This document shows, piece after piece, positions 51,592 through 60,889 of a stretch of 64,000 bases of DNA (its first letter is position 1; every line of letters begins with the position of its first letter). The notes beneath the pieces are model-generated. The model had not been told where the DNA came from. It ran no database searches and saw only the letters and a list, made by a program, of their open reading frames with translations. Source of the DNA: Lewinellaceae bacterium (lineage in GTDB: Bacteria > Bacteroidota > Bacteroidia > Chitinophagales > Saprospiraceae); NCBI GenBank assembly GCA_020636325.1, contig JACJYC010000007.1, positions 186,001 to 250,000 of the forward strand, in the 5' to 3' direction. Position numbers and translations under genes: made by a program.

Positions 51592-51674
51592 GCTTTTTGA
51601 TAAAAATTTACTTTTTAGCGCTTTTTTTAACACCTTGATGCGGGCAGAAAAAGCGCTACTTGCTTTGAAGTTCA

Positions 51675-51704
51675 CAAAGATAATTATAACTGCGGAAAAA
51701 CCAA
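51675..51704 (-). promoter_or_regulatory. Promoter-like pair in the DUF1015 leader (distal)
   Basis: On the minus strand TTG (51704-51702), a 19-bp spacer and TATCTTTG (51682-51675). The predicted start near 51670 is just before the 11-bp inverted repeat at 51657-51615. Confidence 0.5.
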
Positions 51705-52175
51705 GCCCGGACCGGAAAAAAATATTGACGGACATTTGCCGGGTAATCCTGCGGGAATAAGCAGTGCCTGAATTCTTTTCGGAAGGGTTTGAATTGCTGT
51801 TGCATCAATGGTTCTGCCGGTCTTGAAAAGGAGGACGCTTTGGATGTCCCTTGTGCCGGATCAGGTGTGAAAAAAAATATTTTTTCGTGCAAAGGGAAAA
51901 AATAAATTCCAGGAATTAAATTAATAAAAGGCATAAAAAAAGATAAAAAAATCCTCTTATTCAGTCTTGCAGGACGAAAAAGGAAATTAATTGTAGAGAT
52001 AATGAAATACGTCTAAGTTATAGTCTTATTTTTGAAATAGTTAAAATATTAAGAAATAATATACAATAAATAATTTTTGAGGGTTGTTGAGTAAATGAAC
52101 TCGGCGTTTCGCAGGTGAAGGATAAGAAACCACCTGCAAAAGCGGCCGGGAATAATGCTATTTTTTTCAGCCGGG

Positions 52176-53795
52176 TTAAGGCGCTTTAAGTTTGTCTACC
52201 ACAATACGCCGGTCTTGGGTAGACAAGGTCCATACGGTGTGAAAAATAAGCTTGCTGATCTTGGTCATTTTTTCAAAATTGATCTTCTCGATCGTGTCGG
52301 TCGGCCTGTGGTAATCCGCATGCGTACCGCTGAAATAGAAGATTGCCGGAATGCCGTTGACCGCAAAGTTGTAATGGTCGGACCGGTAATAATATCTGTT
52401 TGGATCATCCTCGGCGTTGTACGTGTAATCGAGCTCCAGATGGGTGTACGTTGAGTTGGCTTTTTCGTTGATCTCGTGCAGCTCGGAGCTCAGCCGGTCG
52501 GCTCCGATGACGTAGATATAGTTTGGGTTGTCGGCGTGCTTGTTATCTACCCGGCCGATCATGTCAACATTCACATCGGCTACGGTATTGCTGAGCGGGA
52601 AAACCGGATGCGCCACATAATATTGTGAGCCCAGCAATCCCTTTTCCTCACCCGAAACCAGCAGGACCAGTACGCTTCTCCGCGGGCCCATGCCGTTGCG
52701 TTTGGCCTCCACCAATGCCTGGCAGATTTCCAGGGCAGCGGAAGATCCGGTGCCGTTGTCGTCGGCGCCGTTGTAGATCTCATCCCCCTGTTTGCCGATA
52801 TGGTCATAGTGGGCGGACAGGACGACGACCTCGTCTTTCAACTTGGGGTCGGTACCTTCGACATACCCCAAAACATTTTCGCCCAGCAATTGCCGGACCT
52901 TTTTCTTTTGCAATATACGGATTTTTGCCGGTAATGCAACAGGTTTAAGCTTACCTTTTTCCAACAACCGGGTGCTGGCCTTGGCAAGGCGTTTGAATTG
53001 GTTGCCGACGATATCTTTGGCCATTTCGGAAGTAATGAAGCAACTGTTGGCATAATTTTCTTCCGGATTTTCGCCCCAGCCCATATTCATCCCGGTGCCG
53101 ATGATCGTGCGGCGGGCGGCACGGACGTGTTGCTTGAAATCATTGTCGATGATGAAGACCGTTGATGCGCCGTGTGCGCGGGCCGCTTTGAGTTTCCTGC
53201 TGATATCGGTTGACCATTCCGAAAGCCCCCGTTTGCCGGTGACCGTCGAAATGCTGTCTTTACTCAGGGGCTCGCCGGTGTAGATGAGGATAGCCTTGCC
53301 CTTCACATCCGGCGCATGCTTGTAATCATTGTAACGGCTGTCGTCAATACCGTAGCCCAGGAAGACCACCTCGTCATATTCGATCCAGTCGCGGTCGGCA
53401 TTCTGGGCCGGGAAGGAATAGAAATCCGTCAGGTGTTTCACGGGCTGGCCGTTGACCTCCATCCGGATCTCCGTCCAGTATTCAGAAATATAGGAGTAAT
53501 GCTGGAAGTAGCCGTTGTCGTCGCCGATGGCCGGCAGTCCCAGTCCTTTGAAGATCTCGGCGATATAGGCAGCTGCTTTCTTCTGACCCGGCTCACCGGT
53601 TTCGCGCCCTTCCATCTCATCGCTGGCCAGAATGCTGAGGTGCCGGTTAAGATCCTGGGCATTGATGGTTTCAGCCAGCCGTTCTTCATCCGATTGGGGA
53701 TGAACCCGGCTATAGGCGCCCGGATTGTCCTGCGCCGGAGCATAGGCCAGCGGCAGGCAGGTGATCAACAGCGGAATGATTCTTTTTAATGACAT
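52176..53795 (-). CDS. M28 family zinc metallopeptidase, exported
   Basis: 539 residues with a signal peptide (IIPLLITCLPLAYAPAQ). The M28 catalytic domain carries zinc ligands and catalytic residues: LSAHYDHIG (His and Asp), NGADDNGTGSSAALE (bridging Asp), VSGEEKGLLGSQYY (general base Glu and ligand), DVNVDMIGR (Asp), and YYRSDHYNFA (His). A PA-like inserted domain lies between about residues 120 and 260. Probably an aminopeptidase in the periplasm or outside the cell. It follows rpiB with a 47-bp gap on the same strand. Confidence 0.93.
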   Translation of the reverse strand: MSLKRIIPLLITCLPLAYAPAQDNPGAYSRVHPQSDEERLAETINAQDLNRHLSILASDEMEGRETGEPGQKKAAAYIAEIFKGLGLPAIGDDNGYFQHYSYISEYWTEIRMEVNGQPVKHLTDFYSFPAQNADRDWIEYDEVVFLGYGIDDSRYNDYKHAPDVKGKAILIYTGEPLSKDSISTVTGKRGLSEWSTDISRKLKAARAHGASTVFIIDNDFKQHVRAARRTIIGTGMNMGWGENPEENYANSCFITSEMAKDIVGNQFKRLAKASTRLLEKGKLKPVALPAKIRILQKKKVRQLLGENVLGYVEGTDPKLKDEVVVLSAHYDHIGKQGDEIYNGADDNGTGSSAALEICQALVEAKRNGMGPRRSVLVLLVSGEEKGLLGSQYYVAHPVFPLSNTVADVNVDMIGRVDNKHADNPNYIYVIGADRLSSELHEINEKANSTYTHLELDYTYNAEDDPNRYYYRSDHYNFAVNGIPAIFYFSGTHADYHRPTDTIEKINFEKMTKISKLIFHTVWTLSTQDRRIVVDKLKAP

Positions 53796-53842
53796 TTTCT
53801 CCCAGGTTTAGGAACATAAACAAAACAACCCGGCCGGCCACA

Positions 53843-54289
53843 TTATCCGCAGGAGATCTTGCCGACCCTCCGGGCATGGCGCCCGCCTTCAAATTCGGCG
53901 GACAGAAACGCCTTTACCGTATTCCTGGCTGTTTCTTCTGATATAAAACGCACGGGAAGGGCGATTATGTTTGCATCGTTGTGTTGCCGGGCCAGTGCAG
54001 CTAGTTCGGGCAACCAGCAAACCGCTGCCCGGACACCCTGGTGTTTATTGGCCGTAATAGCCACTCCGTTGCCGCTTCCGCAAAGCAAAATACCCAATGC
54101 TGCCCGGCCGCTTTCTACCATATCGGCTACGGGGTGGGCAAAATCGGGATAATCAACCGAATCTGCGGAATGCGCGCCGAAATCCTCCACCTGCAGCCCC
54201 TCGCCTGTCAAAACCTCGATAACGGCTGCCTTGTAGGGAAAACCGGCGTGATCGCACCCTACGGCTATTATTTTATGGCTTTCCATCAT
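53843..54289 (-). CDS. rpiB: Ribose-5-phosphate isomerase B (RpiB/LacAB family)
   Basis: 148 residues. Interconverts ribose-5-phosphate and ribulose-5-phosphate. Family marks: VGCDHAGFPYKAAV, VEDFGAHSADSVDYPDFAHPVA, and the catalytic segment LLCGSGNGVAITANKHQGVRAAVCW with its Cys, followed by NDANIIALPVRFI. The start codon overlaps the stop of the DUF2723 gene, so the two are translationally coupled. The first two codons are both ATG; either can be the start. Confidence 0.93.
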   Translation of the reverse strand: MMESHKIIAVGCDHAGFPYKAAVIEVLTGEGLQVEDFGAHSADSVDYPDFAHPVADMVESGRAALGILLCGSGNGVAITANKHQGVRAAVCWLPELAALARQHNDANIIALPVRFISEETARNTVKAFLSAEFEGGRHARRVGKISCG

Positions 54290-57200
54290 TGGATATCCGG
54301 TGAATCCAGGTCGTCAAGGACGGGGATCGAACCGGGATCTTCCTCTTGGGAATCCTCCAGCATGACCGGTTTGAAAAAGGCCTGCATTTTTTCGTAGAAT
54401 TCGGTATCGTTGTTCTTCTTGATCTCTTCCAGTATCCGGTCCATGACGTTGTAAGCCACCCGGAAATCGCTTTCGTAGCTGGTGGCGAGCGTTTTATTGC
54501 TCAACGATTCGTAAAAGGCCAGGTGATCCTTGGTTTCCCTGGCCAGTATTTCGAGGTGCGGCTTGGCCTTGTCATAGGCATTGGCCTCAAAATAAACGTC
54601 GAGCATCATCATGGTGCGGTAGTCGTAGGGGAAGTTCATTTCCGGGAACGACTCGAAGTACTTGTCAATGAGCGCGAGCGCCTTGTCGCGCTTGTCTTCC
54701 CGCAGCAGGGCAAATGCCGCCCGGCGGATGCCGAACTGCATGCTCTGGATGCTGGGCGTATAGCTCCGGTCGACAAACAGGTGCATTTTATCAAAATTGC
54801 CCCAGCGGAACTTGGTCATCACGTTTTCATAGAATTTCTCGGTATCTACCCGGCCGCTGCCCAGCACGCCGTAGATGGATTCACCGCGCGTACGGACCGG
54901 AATGATGCGCAAGGCCAGGCCTTCAAGCTGCATATAATCGTCGAGCCCGAAAAATTTCTCCGGCCGGCAGGTGACGGCGAAATAAACCGGCCGGTCCCAC
55001 AGGTTGGAGGCGATGACGTCGAGAATGGCAATATCATCCTTGATGAGATAATCCTGCCGGATGGTGATGGGGATCTCCGACACGATATTGGCGGTGTCGC
55101 TTTCAGGCACCACCCCTTTGTTCAGCACTTCCGCCTTATTGACCGGGATGTACAGGTTGTGGGTCTCGTAATGGGTTTCAAATTCGCGGCCGCTGGCTGC
55201 GGGGAGCGGTTTATCCTTGGCCAGTTCCCTGAGGAAAGCGTCGATCGAAATCCGCGGATCCCGCGCGGGGTTGTAATTCTGGTCGTTGGCAGCAGGTGTA
55301 TAGAAAGGCACCTGATTGCGGTTTTTACCCCGGTATTTATCGGATGGAATGGTCAGTTTGAGCGGCGGAGAGTCGTTGACCTTCCGGCGCAGCAGGTCGA
55401 TATACCAGTCGACGGCGATGAGGCTGAGGTTGACCACCCGCACATCGGTCCGGATATTTTCCACCTCCTGGGCGTACCAGAGCGGATAGGTGTCATTGTC
55501 GCCGTAGGTGAAGATAATGGCATTCTTTTCAACCGAGTTCAGGAAATTGGACGCATAATCCCGGGAAGCGGTGATGTGCATCCGGCTGTGATCGTCAAAA
55601 TTCTGGGTACCCATCAGGATGGGCGCCGACAGGACGATAAGGGTGGACAGGACCGCCGTAACCGGACTGCTTTGCTGCATGAACCTGCGGGCCAGCGAGA
55701 AAATGGCCAGCACGCCCATGCCGATCCAGATGCAGAAGGTGAAGAAGGACCCCACGAGTACGTAATCCCGTTCCCGCGGCTCCATCGGCGGCTGGTTGGA
55801 ATAAATAATGATCCCGATACCCGTTATGATGAACAACGACATCAGTGCAATGAAATCGTTCTTGCGCCGCCGGGCGTGGAAGAACAATCCGATCAGGCCG
55901 AACAGGAAGGGGAGTGCGTAGTATTTATTGCGGGCCGGATCCTTCAATTCTGATTCCGGCAGTTTGTCGAGATTGCCCAACCTCAGTTCGTCCAGGAATT
56001 TGATCCCCGTGATCCAATGGCCTTTGGATTTATCCCAGGGTTCGAAGCCCTGTTCGCCGTTTTGCCGGCCGGAGAAATTCCACATGAAATAGCGGAAATA
56101 CATCCAGCCGATCTGGTAACTGACCAGGAAGCTGATGTTATCGATCTGGTTAGGACGCGTAGAGGGCAGGGGTTTATCCGGGTTGAGGCCCATCCATCGT
56201 TTGTATTGGCGGGGCCGGTTCTGGGTGCCGTCGCCCATGCGGGGGAAGAGCATCATGTCCGCGGGCTCATAGTTGACATCCACTTTGTAATCGGTATATT
56301 CGTAGTGGTCGCCGACACGGCCGTAGCGGTCGCTGAATTCATAACCGGTTCCGTCCCGCTTGATGCGGCCTTCAAAACTCGGACCGTAAACAAGCGGCCG
56401 TTCGCCGTATTGCTCCCGGTTGAGGTAGGGGACCAGCCGGAAGGGGTCGGTCGGACGGTTCATGTTGATGGGCGGATCCACGTTCGCGCGGATCACCACA
56501 ATCCCGATGGTGGAGAACGCAATTACAAACAACAGCGCGGAGACCGTAATGTTCTGAACCAGAGCATTGCCGTTCTTGTGCGCGTAGCGCAAACCGAAAT
56601 AAATCACGCCGGCAACAAAGAGCAACGTGGGAATAATGCCTGAATTGAAGGGAAGACCAAGGTCGTTGACCATGATCAGGTCAAAAAATGCCCACATCTT
56701 GGGAAGCCCTACGATGACCAGTTTCTGGACTGCAGCAATGATCAGCACGCCTGCGCCTGCTGCCGCGGCCATTCCCAGGAAAGTATGTTCCTTGTATTTT
56801 TTGAAATAATAGAACAAAGCAAGCGCCGGGAAAGTCAGCAAGCTCAGCAAGTGAACGCCGATGGAAAGGCCGGCGGCGTAAATGGTGAAAAACAACCAAC
56901 GGTCGCTTTGCGGCGTATCCGGAAGTGAAAACCATTTCACGGTCGACCACAAAGTCAGGGTCGTAAAGAAAGTGGACATGGCGTACACTTCGCCTTCAAC
57001 GGCTGAAAACCAGACAGAAGAGCAGAATGCGGTAGCCAACCCGGCTACAAGACCGGCGCCTCCGATGGCAATAGCCTGACCGGTATCCGGGTCCTCATCC
57101 CGGCCGCTGACGGCCAGCTTGCCCAGGATGATGGTCGTCCAGCAGATCAATGCGGCGGCGAACGCCGTACAAATGCCGGACATCAGGTTGACGGCAAATG

Positions 57201-57435
57201 CTATATCCTGCGGATCGCTCGATAACAGGGAGGCAACCCAGGTGAACATGCGGCCGATCAGCACAAACAGCGGAGCGCCGGGCGGGTGCACAACCTGGAG
57301 TTTGTAGGCCCCGAGGATGAATTCTCCGCAATCCCAGAGGCTTCCGACTCGTTCAGCTGAAAAATAATATACCGTGAGCGCAATGGCAAAGACCAGCCAT
57401 CCGGCGATTTTCTGGATTCCTTTTAACGATCCCAT
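54286..57435 (-). CDS. DUF2723 multi-span membrane protein (GT117-like glycosyltransferase)
   Basis: 1049 residues. The N-terminal third has many membrane helices (GWLVFAIALTVYYFSA; LSIGVHLLSLLTFPALALFYYF) and the luminal motif GAYKLQVVHPPGAPLFVLIGR, like protein O-mannosyltransferases. More helices lie near residues 510-620 (YYALPFLFGLIGLFFHA). The remainder is soluble, with TPR-like helices near the C-terminus. DUF2723 proteins are proposed lipid-linked-sugar glycosyltransferases in Bacteroidota, some linked to O-glycosylation. The C-terminus overlaps the rpiB start. Confidence 0.9.
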   Translation of the reverse strand: MGSLKGIQKIAGWLVFAIALTVYYFSAERVGSLWDCGEFILGAYKLQVVHPPGAPLFVLIGRMFTWVASLLSSDPQDIAFAVNLMSGICTAFAAALICWTTIILGKLAVSGRDEDPDTGQAIAIGGAGLVAGLATAFCSSVWFSAVEGEVYAMSTFFTTLTLWSTVKWFSLPDTPQSDRWLFFTIYAAGLSIGVHLLSLLTFPALALFYYFKKYKEHTFLGMAAAAGAGVLIIAAVQKLVIVGLPKMWAFFDLIMVNDLGLPFNSGIIPTLLFVAGVIYFGLRYAHKNGNALVQNITVSALLFVIAFSTIGIVVIRANVDPPINMNRPTDPFRLVPYLNREQYGERPLVYGPSFEGRIKRDGTGYEFSDRYGRVGDHYEYTDYKVDVNYEPADMMLFPRMGDGTQNRPRQYKRWMGLNPDKPLPSTRPNQIDNISFLVSYQIGWMYFRYFMWNFSGRQNGEQGFEPWDKSKGHWITGIKFLDELRLGNLDKLPESELKDPARNKYYALPFLFGLIGLFFHARRRKNDFIALMSLFIITGIGIIIYSNQPPMEPRERDYVLVGSFFTFCIWIGMGVLAIFSLARRFMQQSSPVTAVLSTLIVLSAPILMGTQNFDDHSRMHITASRDYASNFLNSVEKNAIIFTYGDNDTYPLWYAQEVENIRTDVRVVNLSLIAVDWYIDLLRRKVNDSPPLKLTIPSDKYRGKNRNQVPFYTPAANDQNYNPARDPRISIDAFLRELAKDKPLPAASGREFETHYETHNLYIPVNKAEVLNKGVVPESDTANIVSEIPITIRQDYLIKDDIAILDVIASNLWDRPVYFAVTCRPEKFFGLDDYMQLEGLALRIIPVRTRGESIYGVLGSGRVDTEKFYENVMTKFRWGNFDKMHLFVDRSYTPSIQSMQFGIRRAAFALLREDKRDKALALIDKYFESFPEMNFPYDYRTMMMLDVYFEANAYDKAKPHLEILARETKDHLAFYESLSNKTLATSYESDFRVAYNVMDRILEEIKKNNDTEFYEKMQAFFKPVMLEDSQEEDPGSIPVLDDLDSPDIQ

Positions 57436-57480
57436 GAATTTATCTCTACTGATTTAACAGTGCGTTTCATTATTGAACAG

Positions 57481-57514
57481 CAAAAGTAAAAAAATATTAC
57501 ATAGGGCGCGGCAA
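57481..57514 (-). promoter_or_regulatory. Promoter of the DUF2723-rpiB operon
   Basis: On the minus strand TTG (57514-57512), a 23-bp spacer and TACTTTTG (57488-57481) fit the Bacteroidota consensus. It is 45 bp before the DUF2723 ATG. The spacer is slightly long. The remaining sequence between here and the array shows nothing else. Confidence 0.5.
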
Positions 57515-57601
57515 TGGGTACATTCTATAAACGATTGCCTTTTTTGAGGTGGATGGGTTTATGGTTGGGCGTCCGTTGTAGCTTCGACTTCGCTCACCTA
57601 C

Positions 57602-57768
57602 CCAACTGCCCACTGCCAATTGCCAACTGACCACTGCCAACTGCCAACTGCCAACTGCCAACTGCCCACTGCCAACTGCCAACTGATAACTGCCCACTGC
57701 CCACTGCCCACTGCCAACTGCCAACTGCCAACTGCCAACTGCCAACTGCCAACTGCCAACTGCCAACT
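57602..57768. repeat. CTGCCAA heptamer array
   Basis: About 24 consecutive 7-bp units, mostly CTGCCAA with CTGCCCA, CTGACCA and CTGATAA variants. The array starts 5 bp after the motif TTCGACTTCGCTCA (57583-57596) and lies 67 bp downstream of the PorZ stop codon. It is the most regular and longest heptamer array in the window. Confidence 0.92.
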
Positions 57769-57835
57769 ATTTCATTATTATAAACTAACAGCCGATTGTT
57801 CATCCAATCGACCACGTCGCGGCATGGCGAATCAA

Positions 57836-60211
57836 TTAATTAATAATCAATATCTTAGCCACAGCGCCGTCCGCTTTGCCGAAGCCGATTTCCGATGGGT
57901 TGGTGGCGGCAAAGACCAGGTAAACGCCCGATTGCGCCTTTCGCCCCCTGTAGTCGCGGCCGTCCCAAACGGCTTGCCCGCCGAGGGCTTCGGTTTCGTA
58001 GACCAATCTGCCGTTGACATCCGTGATCTTGACGCTGGCGTTCCGGGCCAATCCTTTGATGGCGATCGGGCCGTCGTATTCCGGCCGTACGGGATTCGGG
58101 AACACCAGCACGTCCTTCCTGTTGACCCGCCCGCCTTCTATGGCGTCGCTCTGGTAGGAGATCAGCCCTTTGGCGGTGCCGATGAAGACCTCTCCGCTTT
58201 CCTGGTCAACGGCGATGCTGTAAATCGCGTTGTCGAACAGCGGTGAATTGTCCTTTGTAAAGTGGTGGATCTCCGTTTTGCCGTCCGGCGAAAGCAGAAA
58301 AACGCCGTTGGAAGTGCCGACCCATTTCCGGTTTGCTCCGTCGACGGCGATGGCCGTGACATTTTGCGTTTCCAGCAGGTAGGCGCCGAATCCGTCGCGG
58401 TCGCTTTCCACAATCCGGCGGGTGCCTTTACAGGCTTCGTCAAACGCGCTGGCGCCGCACTCGAAGATGGTAACGCCCTGGTCCGTGCCGACCCATACAT
58501 CGCCGTCGAGGTCCACCGCCAGGCAGTTGGTGGTATTGGTGGGCAGGTTGCTGTTGGTGGAGGAGAACACCCGGCAGCGGTCGTCGGAAGGATCTTCCAG
58601 GATGCCCGAATCGAAAACCATCACCCCGGCCTGTCCGTTGCCGATGATGAACCACTTGTAGTTGTTATTATCGACGCCGACCTGGAACAATGCGGTCTGA
58701 CTGCAGGTCTGACCGAAGTTCAGCCAATTGCCGTTGGCTGTAAAAACGGAGATGGATTTGCCCGATGCGGCGGAGTGATTGGCGACCCACAGGTTGCCGT
58801 CCTGGTCAAACGCGAGGCCGCCGATCTTGGTCCTTTTCTCTTCGTTGAGCGCCTGTTGCAGGGAGGAGTTCTTTTCGTTATAGAGGGTGAGCTGGTCGCC
58901 GTCGAATTCGACGATGCCCTCCAGGAAGGAAGCGGCGTATACCTTGCCGTTGACGGGGTTGATGGTCACGGCGATCATATCAAAAAGGTCGTCGTCCCTT
59001 CCGGTTTGGGTGTTTTTGTCCTCTCCCCGCATGGTCTCGTTATTTTCCCGGTTGTAGATGGTCCAGTTACCGTCTTTCAGTACGGCTACGCCGTCCACTT
59101 TGAAGGTCGGGCTCAGGGTCTGGTTGAGGGCGCCCGAAGCGAGCCATACCTGGCCGTTGCCCGCGGCGAGGCTCCAGACGCTTTCAGAGAACGGCGAATT
59201 GAGCTCCGTAATATTGCAGAAACTGTCGTTTACGCCGTTCAGCATCCGGAAAGTGCGCCATTTGTCGCCGAACCAGATGCGCCCCTTGTCGTCCTCCACA
59301 CCGTAGTAAGGATCGCCGATACAACCTGCGCTGAGTTCGCCCGAACCGCCGTCGGGTCCGAACCAGAACGCTCTGCCCCGGCCGCCGCAAGAGCCGCCGT
59401 TGCAACCATAGCCCGCCAGCAAATGGGTCGGACCGGCGGAAATATAGCGGGTGTACAAGCCGCTTTCCGGAGCAAAGACCAATTGCGGAGCATTTGTTCC
59501 GTCATACAGAAAGAGGTTGTCGTCTATATCCAGGTATAATTTGCCGTCATATACGGCCATTGCGTGCGTCCCATAATCCTCCGGGAAGCCTTCTCCGGCG
59601 TCAAGCCGCTGCCACCGCCCGAATTCTTCCACAAAAGCCTCATCGGATGCAACCCGGTAAATGCCCTCGCCGGTGGCGATGTAATAATCGCCCTGCCACA
59701 GCGCCACGGCATTGACGGGCACGCCGGTAAAGGTGGTGGCCTCCAGTTTGGCTGTTTCAACATTCAAAATGGAAAAACCGAGGCTGGTGGCCAGCAATGC
59801 CCGGCCGCCGTCCAGCGGAAAGATGTCATTGATCGATTTTTCACCGGGCAGGTTGACAAAATTTTTGAACTGGGGAATGGACACGACCACCTTCCCGTCC
59901 TGCCACAGATCGATCAGGCCGCTGTCGTAAGCAATGATCAGCAGATTGGAACCCGGATGATAGCGCAGCAGCCGGATGCCCGTTTCGGACAGCCCTTCGG
60001 TTGTGGTGAATCGCCGGACGGACCGTTCCTCCTTGTCCATGGTCACCAACGACCAGCGGGTGCCCCAGAATACGGTTGACTCGTTCTGCGTGACCCATTG
60101 CCCGTAGGAATAGGGCAGATGCGAACGCCACTGGCCGATCGGCAGGGCATTTTGCCCCGAGAGATGGGCAAAAATCAGGAAACATGCGGCAACAGGTATG
60201 AAACGAAACAT
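57836..60211 (-). CDS. porZ: PorZ-like type IX secretion system component
   Basis: 791 residues with a signal peptide (FIPVAACFLIFAHLSG then Q). N-terminal LPIGQWRSHLPYSYGQWVTQ, then two propeller regions (LLIIAYDSGLIDLWQDGK; LWVANHSAASGKSIS; GDVWVGTDQGVTIFECGA). A C-terminal sorting-like domain follows (VLVFPNPVRPEYDGPIAIKG...SGVYLVFAAT). Length and order match PorZ, a surface component of the T9SS attachment complex that binds A-LPS. This fits with T9SS cargo encoded at 29292 and 39384. Other two-component-type propeller proteins are a less likely alternative. Confidence 0.85.
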   Translation of the reverse strand: MFRFIPVAACFLIFAHLSGQNALPIGQWRSHLPYSYGQWVTQNESTVFWGTRWSLVTMDKEERSVRRFTTTEGLSETGIRLLRYHPGSNLLIIAYDSGLIDLWQDGKVVVSIPQFKNFVNLPGEKSINDIFPLDGGRALLATSLGFSILNVETAKLEATTFTGVPVNAVALWQGDYYIATGEGIYRVASDEAFVEEFGRWQRLDAGEGFPEDYGTHAMAVYDGKLYLDIDDNLFLYDGTNAPQLVFAPESGLYTRYISAGPTHLLAGYGCNGGSCGGRGRAFWFGPDGGSGELSAGCIGDPYYGVEDDKGRIWFGDKWRTFRMLNGVNDSFCNITELNSPFSESVWSLAAGNGQVWLASGALNQTLSPTFKVDGVAVLKDGNWTIYNRENNETMRGEDKNTQTGRDDDLFDMIAVTINPVNGKVYAASFLEGIVEFDGDQLTLYNEKNSSLQQALNEEKRTKIGGLAFDQDGNLWVANHSAASGKSISVFTANGNWLNFGQTCSQTALFQVGVDNNNYKWFIIGNGQAGVMVFDSGILEDPSDDRCRVFSSTNSNLPTNTTNCLAVDLDGDVWVGTDQGVTIFECGASAFDEACKGTRRIVESDRDGFGAYLLETQNVTAIAVDGANRKWVGTSNGVFLLSPDGKTEIHHFTKDNSPLFDNAIYSIAVDQESGEVFIGTAKGLISYQSDAIEGGRVNRKDVLVFPNPVRPEYDGPIAIKGLARNASVKITDVNGRLVYETEALGGQAVWDGRDYRGRKAQSGVYLVFAATNPSEIGFGKADGAVAKILIIN

Positions 60212-60295
60212 AAATTCCTTGGTTTTGAAACACTAAAATAACATGCGGCCCGGAAAAATATTGTCCTGCAAATTCGGATTAATAACCGCAGGTCG

Positions 60296-60889
60296 TCAGG
60301 CTTGCTTTTTGCGGTACAGCCCGCTGGCGCCGATGTATTCGGCTACCGGATCAGGGACGAGGTATTGGATGGGCTTGCCTTCGGCAATGCACCCGCGGAT
60401 ATAGGTGGAAGAGATCTGCATGAGCGGCGCCTCGAAAAACCGGACATTCGGGTGGTCCGAATATAGGTCGGTTTCGTAGCTCGGCCGCTTGTAAACGTAT
60501 ATCTCATAGTCCCGAAGGAGGACTTCATAGTTTTTCCATTTTTCAAGCGTGGCCAGGTTGTCGCCCCCCATGATGAGCGCAAAATGGTCGTCGGGATGCT
60601 TTTCCCGCAGGTAGATCAGGGTATCGACGGTGTAGGAAGGTTTGGGCAGGTGAAATTCGATATCCGATGCCCGGAGGAGAGGGTTATTGCCGATGGCGAG
60701 CCGGACGAGGTGAAGGCGATCGTAATCGCGGGCCAGGCCGGCTTTGTTTTTCAACGGATTTTGCGGAGAAACCACCATCCAGACCTGGTCGAGGTCCGTC
60801 TGGGTCGCCATATAATTGGCAATGATCATATGGCCGGTATGGACGGGGTTGAAAGAGCCGAAAAAGAGGCCTATTTTTCTGGGCTTCAT
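60296..60889 (-). CDS. nadD: Nicotinate-nucleotide adenylyltransferase
   Basis: About 197 residues. Adenylates nicotinate mononucleotide in NAD synthesis. Nucleotidyltransferase motifs: GLFFGSFNPVHTGHMI (HxGH), SPQNPLKNK, IMGGDNLATLEKW and the C-terminal ISSTYIRG. The ATG at 60889 overlaps the stop of the upstream lipoprotein gene as ATGA, so the longer frame to 60946 is rejected. Encoded downstream of dnaN and the lipoprotein gene on the same strand. Confidence 0.95.
   Translation of the reverse strand: MKPRKIGLFFGSFNPVHTGHMIIANYMATQTDLDQVWMVVSPQNPLKNKAGLARDYDRLHLVRLAIGNNPLLRASDIEFHLPKPSYTVDTLIYLREKHPDDHFALIMGGDNLATLEKWKNYEVLLRDYEIYVYKRPSYETDLYSDHPNVRFFEAPLMQISSTYIRGCIAEGKPIQYLVPDPVAEYIGASGLYRKKQA

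Larger units (their letters stand above)
51276..52175. other. Long AT-rich non-coding region between DUF1015 and M28 peptidase genes
   Basis: About 900 bp without a convincing long gene. The minus strand carries two promoter-like pairs (51561-51591 and 51675-51704), an 11-bp inverted repeat (TAGCGCTTTTT/AAAAAGCGCTA, 51615-51657) and a 50-codon ORF (51323-51475). A weak hairpin (GCAGGTG/CACCTGC, about 52111-52137) lies just after the peptidase gene. No known riboswitch, RNase P, tmRNA, SRP RNA or 6S signature was recognised. 51710-52100 shows nothing identifiable. Confidence 0.5.

Noticed and set aside
51523..51934. 70- and 92-residue minus-strand ORFs in the DUF1015-M28 gap
   Set aside because: AT-rich, low-complexity translations, no domain, overlapping each other and spanning promoter-like elements.
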